From Occultella aeris (GTDB lineage Bacteria; Actinomycetota; Actinomycetes; Actinomycetales; Beutenbergiaceae), in NCBI RefSeq assembly GCF_902703175.1, contig NZ_CACRYJ010000046.1:165229-229228 (forward strand): a stretch of DNA of 64,000 nucleotides. Direction: 5' to 3'. A model generated the notes under the pieces. That model was not told the origin of the DNA. It searched no databases and saw only the letters and a program-made list of their open reading frames with translations. Below are positions 35,686 through 42,956 of this stretch, piece by piece. Positions within the stretch are counted from its first letter, which is position 1. Each line of letters opens with the position of its first letter. Made by a program: the position numbers and the translations under genes.

Positions 35686-36630
35686 TCACTGGTAGAAGAC
35701 GAAGCGGCGGGACAGGCGGAACTGGAGCGCGGTGACGCCCATGATCAGCAACATCAGGACGACCCCGATCGCGCTGGCGCGGCCGAACTCGAGCTGACGG
35801 AACGCGGACTCGTAGATGACCATCACCGCGGTGCGGGTGGCGTCGCCAGGACCGCCGCGGGTGAGCACGTAGGGCTGGTCGAAGATCTGCAGCGCGGAGA
35901 TCACGGCCATCACGCAGGCCACGAGCATCGTGGGGGACAGCAGCGGCAGCGTGATCGAGCGCAACTGCCGCCACCCGGTCGCGCCGTCGATGGAACTGGC
36001 CTCGTAGACCTCGGTGGGGATCGACGCGAGGCCGCCCACGAACAGCAGGAACGTGAAGCCGAACTGCTGCCAGACGTACACGAGGACGATCACGACCGCG
36101 GACGCAGTCGGGGAGGTGAGCCACGGCACGCCGCCGATCCCGACGAGCGAGAGGAGCCAGTTCACGACGCCGAACTCCTCGTTGAACAGGTACCTCATGA
36201 CGATCGAGACGCTCGCCGCGGACAGAATCAGCGGGAAGAAGAACACGGAGCGGAAGAACGTGCGCGCCCACGCGGGCATCCGTTGTGAGATCAGGACGGC
36301 CAGGGCCAGCGAGACGGCGATCTGCAGCGTCACCGCGACCACCACGAACACGAGCGTGTTGATGAAGGAGATCCGCACGGTCGGGTCGGCGACGACGTCC
36401 ACGAAGTTCGTCAGCCCGACGAACTCCGGGTCGGTGATGATGTCCCACCGGAAGAATGCGAGCAGGATCGAGGCCAGGATGGGGCCGAGCGTGAAGATCC
36501 CGATGCCGATGATGGTGGGGGCCAGGAACGTCAGCACCACGACGCGGCGGCGCCAGGCCGGACCCTGGCTGCGGGGGCCGGAACCCCGGTCGACGGCGGC
36601 GCGTGCGGTGGGTGGGGCGGCGGCGGTCAT
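35686..36630 (-). CDS. Carbohydrate ABC transporter permease (MalF type)
   Basis: A 314-residue permease: VVVLTFLAPTIIGIGIFTLGPIL as first helix, EAA loop EVYEASSIDGATGWRQLRSI, C-terminus RLSRRFVFYQ. The start at 36630 overlaps the stop of the binding-protein gene (ATGA). It pairs with the MalG-type permease that begins five bases after its stop. Confidence 0.9.
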   Translation of the reverse strand: MTAAAPPTARAAVDRGSGPRSQGPAWRRRVVVLTFLAPTIIGIGIFTLGPILASILLAFFRWDIITDPEFVGLTNFVDVVADPTVRISFINTLVFVVVAVTLQIAVSLALAVLISQRMPAWARTFFRSVFFFPLILSAASVSIVMRYLFNEEFGVVNWLLSLVGIGGVPWLTSPTASAVVIVLVYVWQQFGFTFLLFVGGLASIPTEVYEASSIDGATGWRQLRSITLPLLSPTMLVACVMAVISALQIFDQPYVLTRGGPGDATRTAVMVIYESAFRQLEFGRASAIGVVLMLLIMGVTALQFRLSRRFVFYQ

Positions 36631-38021
36631 GACATCCTCCTCAGGGCCTGGGTGAGGTCGCGGTCCAGGGCCGCCAGGGCGCCCGGCACGCCGGCCGCGC
36701 TGCCGCTGACGGCGGCCGAGACGTTCTTGATGAGCGCCGTCTCGACGGCCGCCTGCTGCGGTGGTGCGGGGATCGGGCCCGTGGTCGGGAACGTATCGAG
36801 CGTGTCGTAGAAGACCTGCCAGTTCCGCGGGCCGGTGTCGGCGTAGAACGCCTCGTTGACCATGGAGCGGCGGGTCGGGGTCGTCGTGGGACGCGGGTAG
36901 GCGAGTTCCATGGCGGGCTTGGTGGCGGAGAACTTGACCCACTCCCAGGCGGCATCCTTGCGCTCGGAAGTGGCCATGATCGCGTACCCGGCCGCGCCGA
37001 ACTGGTGGCGCTGGGTGCGCCACCGCGGGAAGAACTGGACGTCGAAGCCGTCGGGATCCATGCCGGCCTCGTGCAGACCCTGCGCCCAGTACCCACCCGC
37101 GGGCGTGGTGCCGATGCGTCCCGATGCGAACAGGCCGACCAGGGCGCCGCCACCGCCCTCCTCCGGGCGGGTGCCGAGCCCTTCGGCGACGAGTTCACGC
37201 AGGTACTCGACCGACTCGGCCACGAGCGGGTCCTCCGCGTTCGACTCGAGCCACCGGTAGCCGCCGCTGCGTTGCTCGCCGGGGTAGAAGCGGTCCCAGA
37301 ACCAGCCGCCGCCCGGGGCCTTCGTCTCGGTGAGGAAGCTCGTGTCGTTGACGTAGAGCCAGGGGACGAGCCCGCCGAACAGCCGGTTGGTCCAGAAGTA
37401 CGGCACGAAGTCGTCGGCGTTCGTGGTGCGCATCGCGCGCAGGAGGTCGGTGAAGTCGTCCTTGGTCCAGTCGTCCGGCGGTCGTTCCAGGCCGGCGGAG
37501 TTCAGCGCTTCGGTGTTGAGGTACATGTTCGCGGCGTTGAAGTCGGTGGGCAGCTGGAACAGGCTGCCCTCGTACATGAACGCCTCGAGCAGGGTGGGGT
37601 GGACGTCGTCGAAGTACTCCTGCAGATCGGCGGCGTCGCGCATGACGTAGGCGTCCAGCGGCTCGGCCATCCGGGACGCGAACAGCTGGGTGCCCTCGGT
37701 GGCCACGTTGACCACGTCCGGGGGAGTACCGGCCGCGATCATCGTGAGGATCTTCGAGAAGAAGTCACCCCAGTCGTTGCCCTGGATTGCCTGGATCCGT
37801 ACGCGGATGTCCGGGTGCGCCTCGGTGAACGCGTCCACCAGGCTCTGTCGGGCCGCGGCGTCCTGGGACGTGCCGAGGATCGCGACGGTCAGCACGTCCT
37901 CGCCGCGCCCGGGGATGTCGCTCGCGGTCAGGCGGGGCCAGGACAGTCCGACGGTGGCGGCGCCGGCGACGCCGAGGGCGCCGAGCGCCACGCGCCGAGT
38001 GATCTCAGGTTGTCTGTGCAT
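36627..38021 (-). CDS. Sugar ABC transporter substrate-binding protein, Tat-like signal, no lipobox
   Basis: A 464-residue family-1 binding protein. The N-terminus EITRRVALGALGVAGAATVGLSW has a twin-arginine followed by a hydrophobic stretch and no Cys near a cleavage site. It therefore looks like a Tat substrate, unlike the two lipoprotein paralogues in this window. The core includes LTVAILGTSQDAAARQSLVDAF and PAGGYWAQGLHEAG. ATG 38021 follows GAGGAAG. It is the first gene of the fructan/sucrose operon, directly downstream of the 38034-38073 dyad. Confidence 0.88.
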   Translation of the reverse strand: MHRQPEITRRVALGALGVAGAATVGLSWPRLTASDIPGRGEDVLTVAILGTSQDAAARQSLVDAFTEAHPDIRVRIQAIQGNDWGDFFSKILTMIAAGTPPDVVNVATEGTQLFASRMAEPLDAYVMRDAADLQEYFDDVHPTLLEAFMYEGSLFQLPTDFNAANMYLNTEALNSAGLERPPDDWTKDDFTDLLRAMRTTNADDFVPYFWTNRLFGGLVPWLYVNDTSFLTETKAPGGGWFWDRFYPGEQRSGGYRWLESNAEDPLVAESVEYLRELVAEGLGTRPEEGGGGALVGLFASGRIGTTPAGGYWAQGLHEAGMDPDGFDVQFFPRWRTQRHQFGAAGYAIMATSERKDAAWEWVKFSATKPAMELAYPRPTTTPTRRSMVNEAFYADTGPRNWQVFYDTLDTFPTTGPIPAPPQQAAVETALIKNVSAAVSGSAAGVPGALAALDRDLTQALRRMS

Positions 38022-38033
38022 CGTTGCTACTTC

Positions 38034-38073
38034 CTCTACCTGTCACGTGTCACCTAACACGTGACAGGTAGAG
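38034..38073. promoter_or_regulatory. Large dyad operator of the fructan/sucrose operon
   Basis: A 17-bp perfect inverted repeat (38034-38050 with 38057-38073) and 6-bp spacer, starting 13 bp upstream of the binding-protein start codon. Each arm contains CACGTG, so it can be read as two adjacent LacI sites. The word CCTAACACGTGACAGGT at 38053 recurs with two changes before the LacI gene at 32460. Confidence 0.8.
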
Positions 38074-38202
38074 TGCACCAGGACTGGGGCCGCCGTCAAG
38101 GGGTCCCGACGATCAGGGGTGTTCGCTACCCCGATCGACCAGACCAGCCAACGCCACCCCAGCTGACTCCGCGGCCAGATTCGCGGGAACGGTGCGGTTT
38201 CG

Positions 38203-38216
38203 ACGTACCGGTACGT
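38203..38216. promoter_or_regulatory. 14-bp perfect palindrome of unknown role
   Basis: ACGTACCGGTACGT lies alone in the gap between the fructan operon promoter and the cpaF-like island, with no gene start within 130 bp except the operon at 38021. It may be an operator or chance. Confidence 0.35.
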
Positions 38217-38300
38217 TGGAATCGCACCACAACAGGGCGGGCCGAGAGTGGCATCGGACGGACAGCCTCTGGCGTCCTTAGTGATCTCAAAGTGCGGCCG

Positions 38301-38429
38301 TTGTCCACAGGCCGTCTCAGGCCGTGATGATTCGGCTAGGTTGTGACGCACTTCACTGCGGCAAAGGCGCGGTGCGGGGGTGATGGGAGACCCGATGGGC
38401 GAAGGGGTGGTACTCCTCGAAGAAGAGGT
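38301..38429 (+). repeat. cpaF fragment 1: duplicated upstream region and first codons
   Basis: This 129-bp stretch aligns without gaps to 44986-45114, the leader and first 15 or so codons of the intact cpaF gene, with 8 mismatches by eye (94%). It keeps the same orientation. The match stops abruptly at 38429, where foreign sequence begins. It is the first of three collinear cpaF pieces. Confidence 0.85.
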
Positions 38430-38757
38430 TTGTGCCGTCCTGGCGCCGACCCATGATCACGACCTTGGTGACGCTGTCCCGGGACTGGTTCCTCACGCTG
38501 ACGGCACTGTCGAGCTCTGTGTAGTCGACCCCTTCAATCGTGACCACACGGTGGCTGGTCCATTGGCCTGAGACGATCACACGGCGGACCTCGGTCAGCA
38601 GCTCCTCCTCGGCGCGGTCACGGCGCTCGGCGGCGAGTGCTGCCTCCGCTGCCTTACGCCCACGCAGCTCGACGAAGAACGGCAAGCAGGGCACGACGGC
38701 GGCCAGGACCGTTCCGATAGCAGTGACCCATAGCAGCGCGACTTCCAGGCCCGTCAT
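38353..38757 (-). CDS. Membrane/coiled-coil protein, C-terminally truncated paralogue
   Basis: A 134-residue protein: one transmembrane helix (LLWVTAIGTVLAAVVPCLPFFV), a basic/acidic coiled coil (RKAAEAALAAERRDRAEEELLTEVRR), then a beta-rich domain. It is similar through this domain to the gene upstream (38784-39362), from which it probably arose by duplication. Its final 25 or so residues (FFEEYHPFAHRVSHHPRTAP) are encoded by the antisense strand of cpaF fragment 1, so the native C-terminus has been replaced at the 38429 junction. It follows its paralogue after 26 bp. Function unknown. Confidence 0.55.
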   Translation of the reverse strand: MTGLEVALLWVTAIGTVLAAVVPCLPFFVELRGRKAAEAALAAERRDRAEEELLTEVRRVIVSGQWTSHRVVTIEGVDYTELDSAVSVRNQSRDSVTKVVIMGRRQDGTNLFFEEYHPFAHRVSHHPRTAPLPQ

Positions 38758-38783
38758 ACCGGACGCTGCGAGTGGGCGAATGG

Positions 38784-39362
38784 CTACCCCTCGGCGGTGA
38801 TGGACGATGCCAGTTGGTCGCCGTCGAGGCGGACCACGTCGCCGTCGGTGTACCGAGCCCAGCGGCGCCCGGACACGTCGGTGAACTCGACCCAGCAGCG
38901 CGGGCGCTCGATGCTGCTGCCCACGTCGGGGCCGCTTGCCGTCGCCACCTTCTCCTCGCCCGGTTTGATGATCTGCCAGGGCATCTCCGTGAGCATGGTG
39001 CCGATTGGGGTGTTCACGACCAGCTCGAAGACTGGGTTGTCCGAGTGGTTGGTGACGTGCACAGCCAGGTCGAACATCGTGACTCGTTCGCTGCGTACAG
39101 GTCGTGCTTCCAACTGCGGCCACACGGCGATGCGTCGGACTCCGGCCAACAGCTCCTCCTCGGCACGGCGGCGCTCAGCCTCCCGCTGACGCCTGAGCTC
39201 GGCGTCGAGCGCGTCTTGCGCTGCCTTGCGGTCGCGGCGCTCCACCAGGAAGAGCACGAGGGGTACGCCAGCCGCGAGCAGCGTGACGAAGCCAACCGCG
39301 ATGTTGACCCAGAGCGCCTGCAACTCGTACGTGCCCGACAGCGTAGGAGCCCCCACCGACAC
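38784..39362 (-). CDS. Membrane/coiled-coil protein, full-length paralogue
   Basis: A 192-residue protein: N-terminal helix LWVNIAVGFVTLLAAGVPLVLFLV, coiled coil RRDRKAAQDALDAELRRQREAERRRAEEELLAGVRR, and a C-terminal beta-rich domain with FDLAVHVTNHSDNPVFELVV and CWVEFTDVSGRRWARYTDGDVVRL. The layout suggests a membrane-tethered cytoplasmic domain. The GTG at 39362 lacks a clear ribosome-binding site, so the start is uncertain. It sits in the island between cpaF fragments 1 and 2. No named family recognised. Confidence 0.6.
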   Translation of the reverse strand: MSVGAPTLSGTYELQALWVNIAVGFVTLLAAGVPLVLFLVERRDRKAAQDALDAELRRQREAERRRAEEELLAGVRRIAVWPQLEARPVRSERVTMFDLAVHVTNHSDNPVFELVVNTPIGTMLTEMPWQIIKPGEEKVATASGPDVGSSIERPRCWVEFTDVSGRRWARYTDGDVVRLDGDQLASSITAEG

Positions 39363-39439
39363 GTGTGGGCGAATCGGTAGGAGGTGCCGTGGTCCAATGG
39401 CCGATCAATGTCGGTGGAGGGCCGCTACTGTGCGGTCGC

Positions 39440-40096
39440 ATGATCACCCCCTGACACACCCTCGTTCCAACACCCTGCGTTCCGGTGCCCACACTGCCAC
39501 TCCATCGCACAACAGGACTCGATGGCCTGCACGGCCGTCGACGACGATGGCGGCGAGTACTCGGCCGGTATCTCGATGGCTACGTGCTTCGTCTGTAAGC
39601 AGAGTTCGTACTGGCGGCATGTGCACTCGATGCGGGGCACGGTGGAGTCCTCATCTACCCAGTGGCGGAGCGCGGCGGCCCGGACCCCAGCCCGGACATG
39701 CCCGAGGATGTGGCTCAGCTCTACGAGGAGGCGTCGACAGTTGTCGGCCTGAGCCCACGCTCGGCATCGGCACTCCTGCGGCTGGCGCTGGAGGCCCTGC
39801 TCAAGGGACTGTAGTCAGGCGAGACCAGCCTGAACCAAATGATCGGCGCCGCGGTACGCGACGGTCTGCCGCAAGGCGTTCAGCAGACCATGGACGTCCT
39901 TCGGTTCAGCGGCAACCAGTCGGTACACGAGGTCCACCACGATGACACGCCCGAGACCGCGGGGACCCTGTTCAACCTGCTGAATCTGGTGGTCGAGCGG
40001 CTAGTGACGCAGCCAAAGCAGCTCGACGAGCTTTACTCGGGGCTACCCGAAGGAGTCCGCGACTCGATCGCGCGCCGGGATGCAGCTACGCCCTAG
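39440..40096 (+). pseudogene. DUF4145 protein, broken by frameshifts and a stop
   Basis: Successive frames spell a DUF4145 protein. Its zinc-ribbon-like start CPHCHSIAQQDS and TCFVCKQSSYW lie in one frame; MITPDTPSF is reached only by skipping one C in the CCCCC run near 39446. The middle VLIYPVAERGGPDPSPDMPEDVAQLYEEA is in another frame, with the shift near 39615-39650. An in-frame TAG at 39812 follows ALEALLKGL, after which the frame continues SGETSLNQMIGAAVRDGLP to RDAATP. DUF4145 domains are HEPN-like and often found with restriction or defence genes. Three lesions mark it as a pseudogene. Confidence 0.75.
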
Positions 40097-40118
40097 AGAC
40101 CCTATTGCAGCTTTGGCT

Positions 40119-40240
40119 CCGGGCAAGGTGTTCGTCGCCCGGAGCGGTCGCGCGGAGCTGACCAACACGATCCTCACGGAGGTCGCGATCCGGGACCTGG
40201 TGGAGCGGATGCTGCGGCCCTCCGGGCGCCGCCTGGACCT
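40119..40240 (+). repeat. cpaF fragment 2: internal piece
   Basis: This 122-bp stretch aligns without gaps to 45347-45468 of the intact cpaF, with 4 mismatches (97%). It is in the same orientation. Between fragments 1 and 2 about 232 bp of cpaF (45115-45346) are missing and 1.7 kb of foreign DNA is present. It ends with GACCT. Confidence 0.88.
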
Positions 40241-40355
40241 CTCCAATCCTGCAATTTGAAATATCTGTGATACCTCCCACTCGCCAGACGGCAAATCTGC
40301 CGGATTTCACCGTTTCCGAGACGTATGTCGGTGCCTCGGGCCAGACTCAGCGACT

Positions 40356-41222
40356 ATGGCGCGAACCACCGGACTGTTCCAGGCCCCCGAGGACCTGCAG
40401 ACGCTCTACGAAGACATCCCTCCCCACCTGCGGCTGCCTCTTCAAGAATGGGTGGGGCAGGCGCTGCGCAACATCGATGGGTCCAACTCACACGCCGGAG
40501 CCCGCACGGCGTTCGGTGCCTATGACCTCCAGTTCCGTCCCTCGGACCCGCTGCTCATGCGGCTCGAAAGACGCGGCTCCTGGCAAGAGGTCATCGCCGC
40601 ACTCAATGACCGGGAGTTTCTGCAACTCATCGATTGGTGCTTGCTCCCAGAGGTGTGGTCCAACCTTCGCCGCGACCTGGACACCTTCCTCCTCAAGGGC
40701 GGGAGCGCTTGGACGGTCTACGACCGCACGGACGAGAACGACAACGACGAGTTCGGCCTTGAGCGCAGAGTCCCCGAGGGTGTCCAGGTCGCTGCTGAGG
40801 CCACCATCGCGAGCGCCGGACACGCTGGCGAGCGGCTCGCTCAAGCCTGGCACCACGCCTTCGGGGTGAACCCCAACCCGAGTGCTGCGTACCGTGACGC
40901 CATCCGCGCCGTCGAGGACGCGATGAAGAACGCGGTCTCCCCGAACGACAACACAGCCACGCTGGGCAAGATGCTCGCCACGATCGAGAGCCAGAAGAAC
41001 TGGACACTCCCGCTACAGCGGACCGACCCCCGAGCCGAGCCCGCCGTCGTGATCGTCGGGATGCTCCGCGCACTCTGGGTCGGGCAGGCCGACCGCCACG
41101 GCGGCGATCCGGCCCCAGCCCTCGCGATCACTCAGGAGGCGGCCGAGACAGCCGTGATGCTGGCGGTCCCGCTCGTCCACTGGTTCACGTCGGGCCACGC
41201 AGCGCGGCGCAGCGGCACATGA
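40356..41222 (+). CDS. Abi_C-like (abortive infection C-terminal) protein
   Basis: A 288-residue soluble protein. The N-terminal half is a variable helical region. The C-terminal half, SAAYRDAIRAVEDAMKNAVSPNDNTATLGKMLATI... through GMLRALWVGQADRHGG... AAETAVMLAVPLVHWF, resembles the Abi_C/HEPN-like module known from abortive-infection proteins: a YRDAIRAVEDAM helix, a TLGKML turn and a late R/H-containing helix. ATPase or nuclease activity cannot be shown from sequence. The start ATG 40356 has no strong Shine-Dalgarno. Its stop overlaps the start of a membrane protein (ATGA), suggesting a two-gene unit, plausibly anti-phage. Confidence 0.55.
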   Translation: MARTTGLFQAPEDLQTLYEDIPPHLRLPLQEWVGQALRNIDGSNSHAGARTAFGAYDLQFRPSDPLLMRLERRGSWQEVIAALNDREFLQLIDWCLLPEVWSNLRRDLDTFLLKGGSAWTVYDRTDENDNDEFGLERRVPEGVQVAAEATIASAGHAGERLAQAWHHAFGVNPNPSAAYRDAIRAVEDAMKNAVSPNDNTATLGKMLATIESQKNWTLPLQRTDPRAEPAVVIVGMLRALWVGQADRHGGDPAPALAITQEAAETAVMLAVPLVHWFTSGHAARRSGT

Positions 41223-41905
41223 AGGCAGGATCAGTCACGTGGGCGCAGGTGCTCATCAGCACGCTGCCTGCCGTTCTCGCGCTCGTCGGTGTGCTTTGGG
41301 GCGCTGCGCGAAACCGGAAGGCGATGATCGAAGCGGAGACCGCGCGTTCGAAGTCGACAATCGAGGCCGAGAACCTCCGGCACCAGAACGGGCTAGACGC
41401 CGAGGATCGGCGGTGGCTCTGGGGTGCGAAGTCGAAGGCGTACTTCATGGCGATCGAGGCATCGGTACGGCTCACGGTGGGCGCACAGCAAGCGGTCTGG
41501 TTCGATCGTCCGGATCAGACCGGCACGGGGCCCACCAATTCCGAGGCTGTCCGCGTGCGGGTGGAGCAGTACAACGTGGCGAAGAACGACCTCAGTCACG
41601 CGCGCTCGGAGATACTGGCGGTTGGCAACCCTGACCTGGCGGACCTGGCGAACAGGGTCATCGCGGCCGCGAAGCGGTATCTCCACATCTCCAGGCTGAA
41701 CTTCGAGAGCCGGGCCGCGTGGGAGATGCACCCCGACCGACTGGCTCGACTCGCAGCCATGAGCGAGGTTCGGCACGACCTGATCACGGCGATCAGGAGT
41801 GAGTTCGGTGCAGGTGCGCTGCACGAACCATCCGAGGATGAGCCGCTATCCGACTGGAGCGATCACGCCGAAGTGTCACCGACCGACGTGCCTCAGGACC
41901 ACTAG
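41219..41905 (+). CDS. Membrane-anchored helical protein coupled to Abi_C-like gene
   Basis: A 228-residue protein. An N-terminal transmembrane helix (VLISTLPAVLALVGVLWGAA) is followed by a long charged helix (RNRKAMIEAETARSKSTIEAENLRHQ) and a helical domain with YFMAIEASVRLTVGAQQAVW, LSHARSEILAVGNPDLADLANRVIAAAKRYL and an acidic tail. It resembles one-TM effector or anchoring proteins of unknown role. It is translationally coupled to the Abi_C-like gene. Base composition is visibly lower in GC than the flanks. Confidence 0.55.
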   Translation: MKAGSVTWAQVLISTLPAVLALVGVLWGAARNRKAMIEAETARSKSTIEAENLRHQNGLDAEDRRWLWGAKSKAYFMAIEASVRLTVGAQQAVWFDRPDQTGTGPTNSEAVRVRVEQYNVAKNDLSHARSEILAVGNPDLADLANRVIAAAKRYLHISRLNFESRAAWEMHPDRLARLAAMSEVRHDLITAIRSEFGAGALHEPSEDEPLSDWSDHAEVSPTDVPQDH

Positions 41906-42381
41906 GACACCACCAGCAGCCGCTCGCGCAGGCCGGTGAGGTCATTGATGTGGTCCCACGCCGTGGCGTTCGGATCGCTCGCGCCGGTCACGGCCCACCC
42001 GCGCAGGTTGACCAACTGGGTCGGGCTCAGGCTGCGCCGGGGCACGTCCAGGTGGGTCATCAGCGCGCGCTCCATCGCCGGTTGGCCCAGCCGCGCCGAT
42101 GGAGACCACGGCGGCGTCGCACGGTGGGCACAGGTAGCCCTCGATGGGTCGGGGGGCCGCGCCCGCCGAGTCCGGACGGGACGGATGCGGCCGGTGGGGA
42201 GGTGCCGCTGGATCCAGATGTCCACCTCCCCAGGCTCGAACCACAGCCCCCGGCGTCCGGTGAACCTGTAGGCGGGCAGGCCCGGGGCCACATAGGTGCG
42301 TACAGCGCGCTCACTGACCTCAAGGCGATTGGCGGTCTGGGCGACAGAGACGAGATTGGACGCGAGTGCTCCTGGGGAGAC
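41902..42381 (-). CDS. Excisionase-type HTH protein, start unresolved, possibly a remnant
   Basis: The N-terminal part reads NLVSVAQTANRLEVSERAVRTYV, a clear MerR/excisionase-type helix-turn-helix, followed by APGLPAYRFTGRRGLWFEPGEVDIWIQRH, the usual strand and helix of helix_turn_helix_17 proteins. The frame then runs on for about 95 residues of mixed character to a stop at 41902. No ATG, GTG or TTG precedes the HTH in frame nearby; the GTG at 42291 lies inside it. The gene is therefore either truncated or frameshifted at its 5' end. It converges on the membrane-protein gene with a 4-bp overlap. Confidence 0.45.
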   Translation of the reverse strand, partial: VSPGALASNLVSVAQTANRLEVSERAVRTYVAPGLPAYRFTGRRGLWFEPGEVDIWIQRHLPTGRIRPVRTRRARPPDPSRATCAHRATPPWSPSARLGQPAMERALMTHLDVPRRSLSPTQLVNLRGWAVTGASDPNATAWDHINDLTGLRERLLVVS

Positions 42382-42707
42382 ACGACGCCCGCCCGCCGCT
42401 CGCGTTCAGCGGCCTCAGGAGAGGTACGTCTGTTCGTGCATCTCGGGGCGGACTTCGTCTGGAAGCCCGCCCGATGTGGTGTGCCGTTCTGCTCGCTGGT
42501 CTTCCGGATGCTCGGTGCCCGCGAGGTCCACGCTCCCGAGCAGTCGAACGGCTGACTCTCAGGTGAGGAGCACGAGTTACCGTGCTCCTTCAAGTCTACA
42601 GTTCTGCAACGAGCGGCACCATGCCGCAGCCGCCATTTTGCACCGTTCTCCGGGCCTCACAGGGCCACTCTGCGCTTCGTCGTTTCCATATGTAGTTCTA
42701 CGGATTC
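42382..42707. other. Island stretch without a recognisable gene
   Basis: Frames are open in places on both strands but none has a plausible start, codon pattern or motif. It includes an AT-richer tract near 42580-42700 that ends at the boundary with cpaF fragment 3. It may contain the lost 5' end of the HTH gene. Confidence 0.4.
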
Positions 42708-42933
42708 GACCTGAGCAACCCCTTCGTGGATGCTTCGCTGCCCGGCGGGGATCGATTGCACGCCGTCATCCCTGATGTCACGCGCAGGCCCTGGGCGATC
42801 AACGTTCGCAAGTACGTGGTGCGGGCCAAGCTGGTCGCCGACCTCGTGTCGCTCGGCTCGCTCACGGCAGCGGCGGCGACCTTCTTGGAGGCCGCGTGGT
42901 GTCCGGCCTGAACATCCTCGTGTCCGGAGCCAC
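42708..42933 (+). repeat. cpaF fragment 3: internal piece with a frameshift
   Basis: This 226-bp stretch aligns to 45464-45690 of intact cpaF with 11 mismatches and one single-base deletion (95%), same orientation. It starts with GACCT, the same five bases that end fragment 2, so the 2.47-kb insert 40241-42707 is bounded by a 5-bp direct repeat. The match ends just before the Walker A codons. The deletion breaks the frame, so it cannot encode a useful peptide. Confidence 0.88.
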
Positions 42934-42956
42934 AACCCCAGCAGGAAGCAGGTACT

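Noticed and set aside
39425..39640. Cys-containing 71-codon minus-strand frame in the island
   Set aside because: It is the reverse strand of the DUF4145 pseudogene; the cysteines arise from complementing that gene's codons and there is no ribosome-binding site.
40241..42707. Terminal inverted repeats of the GACCT-bounded insert
   Set aside because: The two ends share at most a five-base AATCC-like word at unequal offsets, which is not enough to claim transposon ends.
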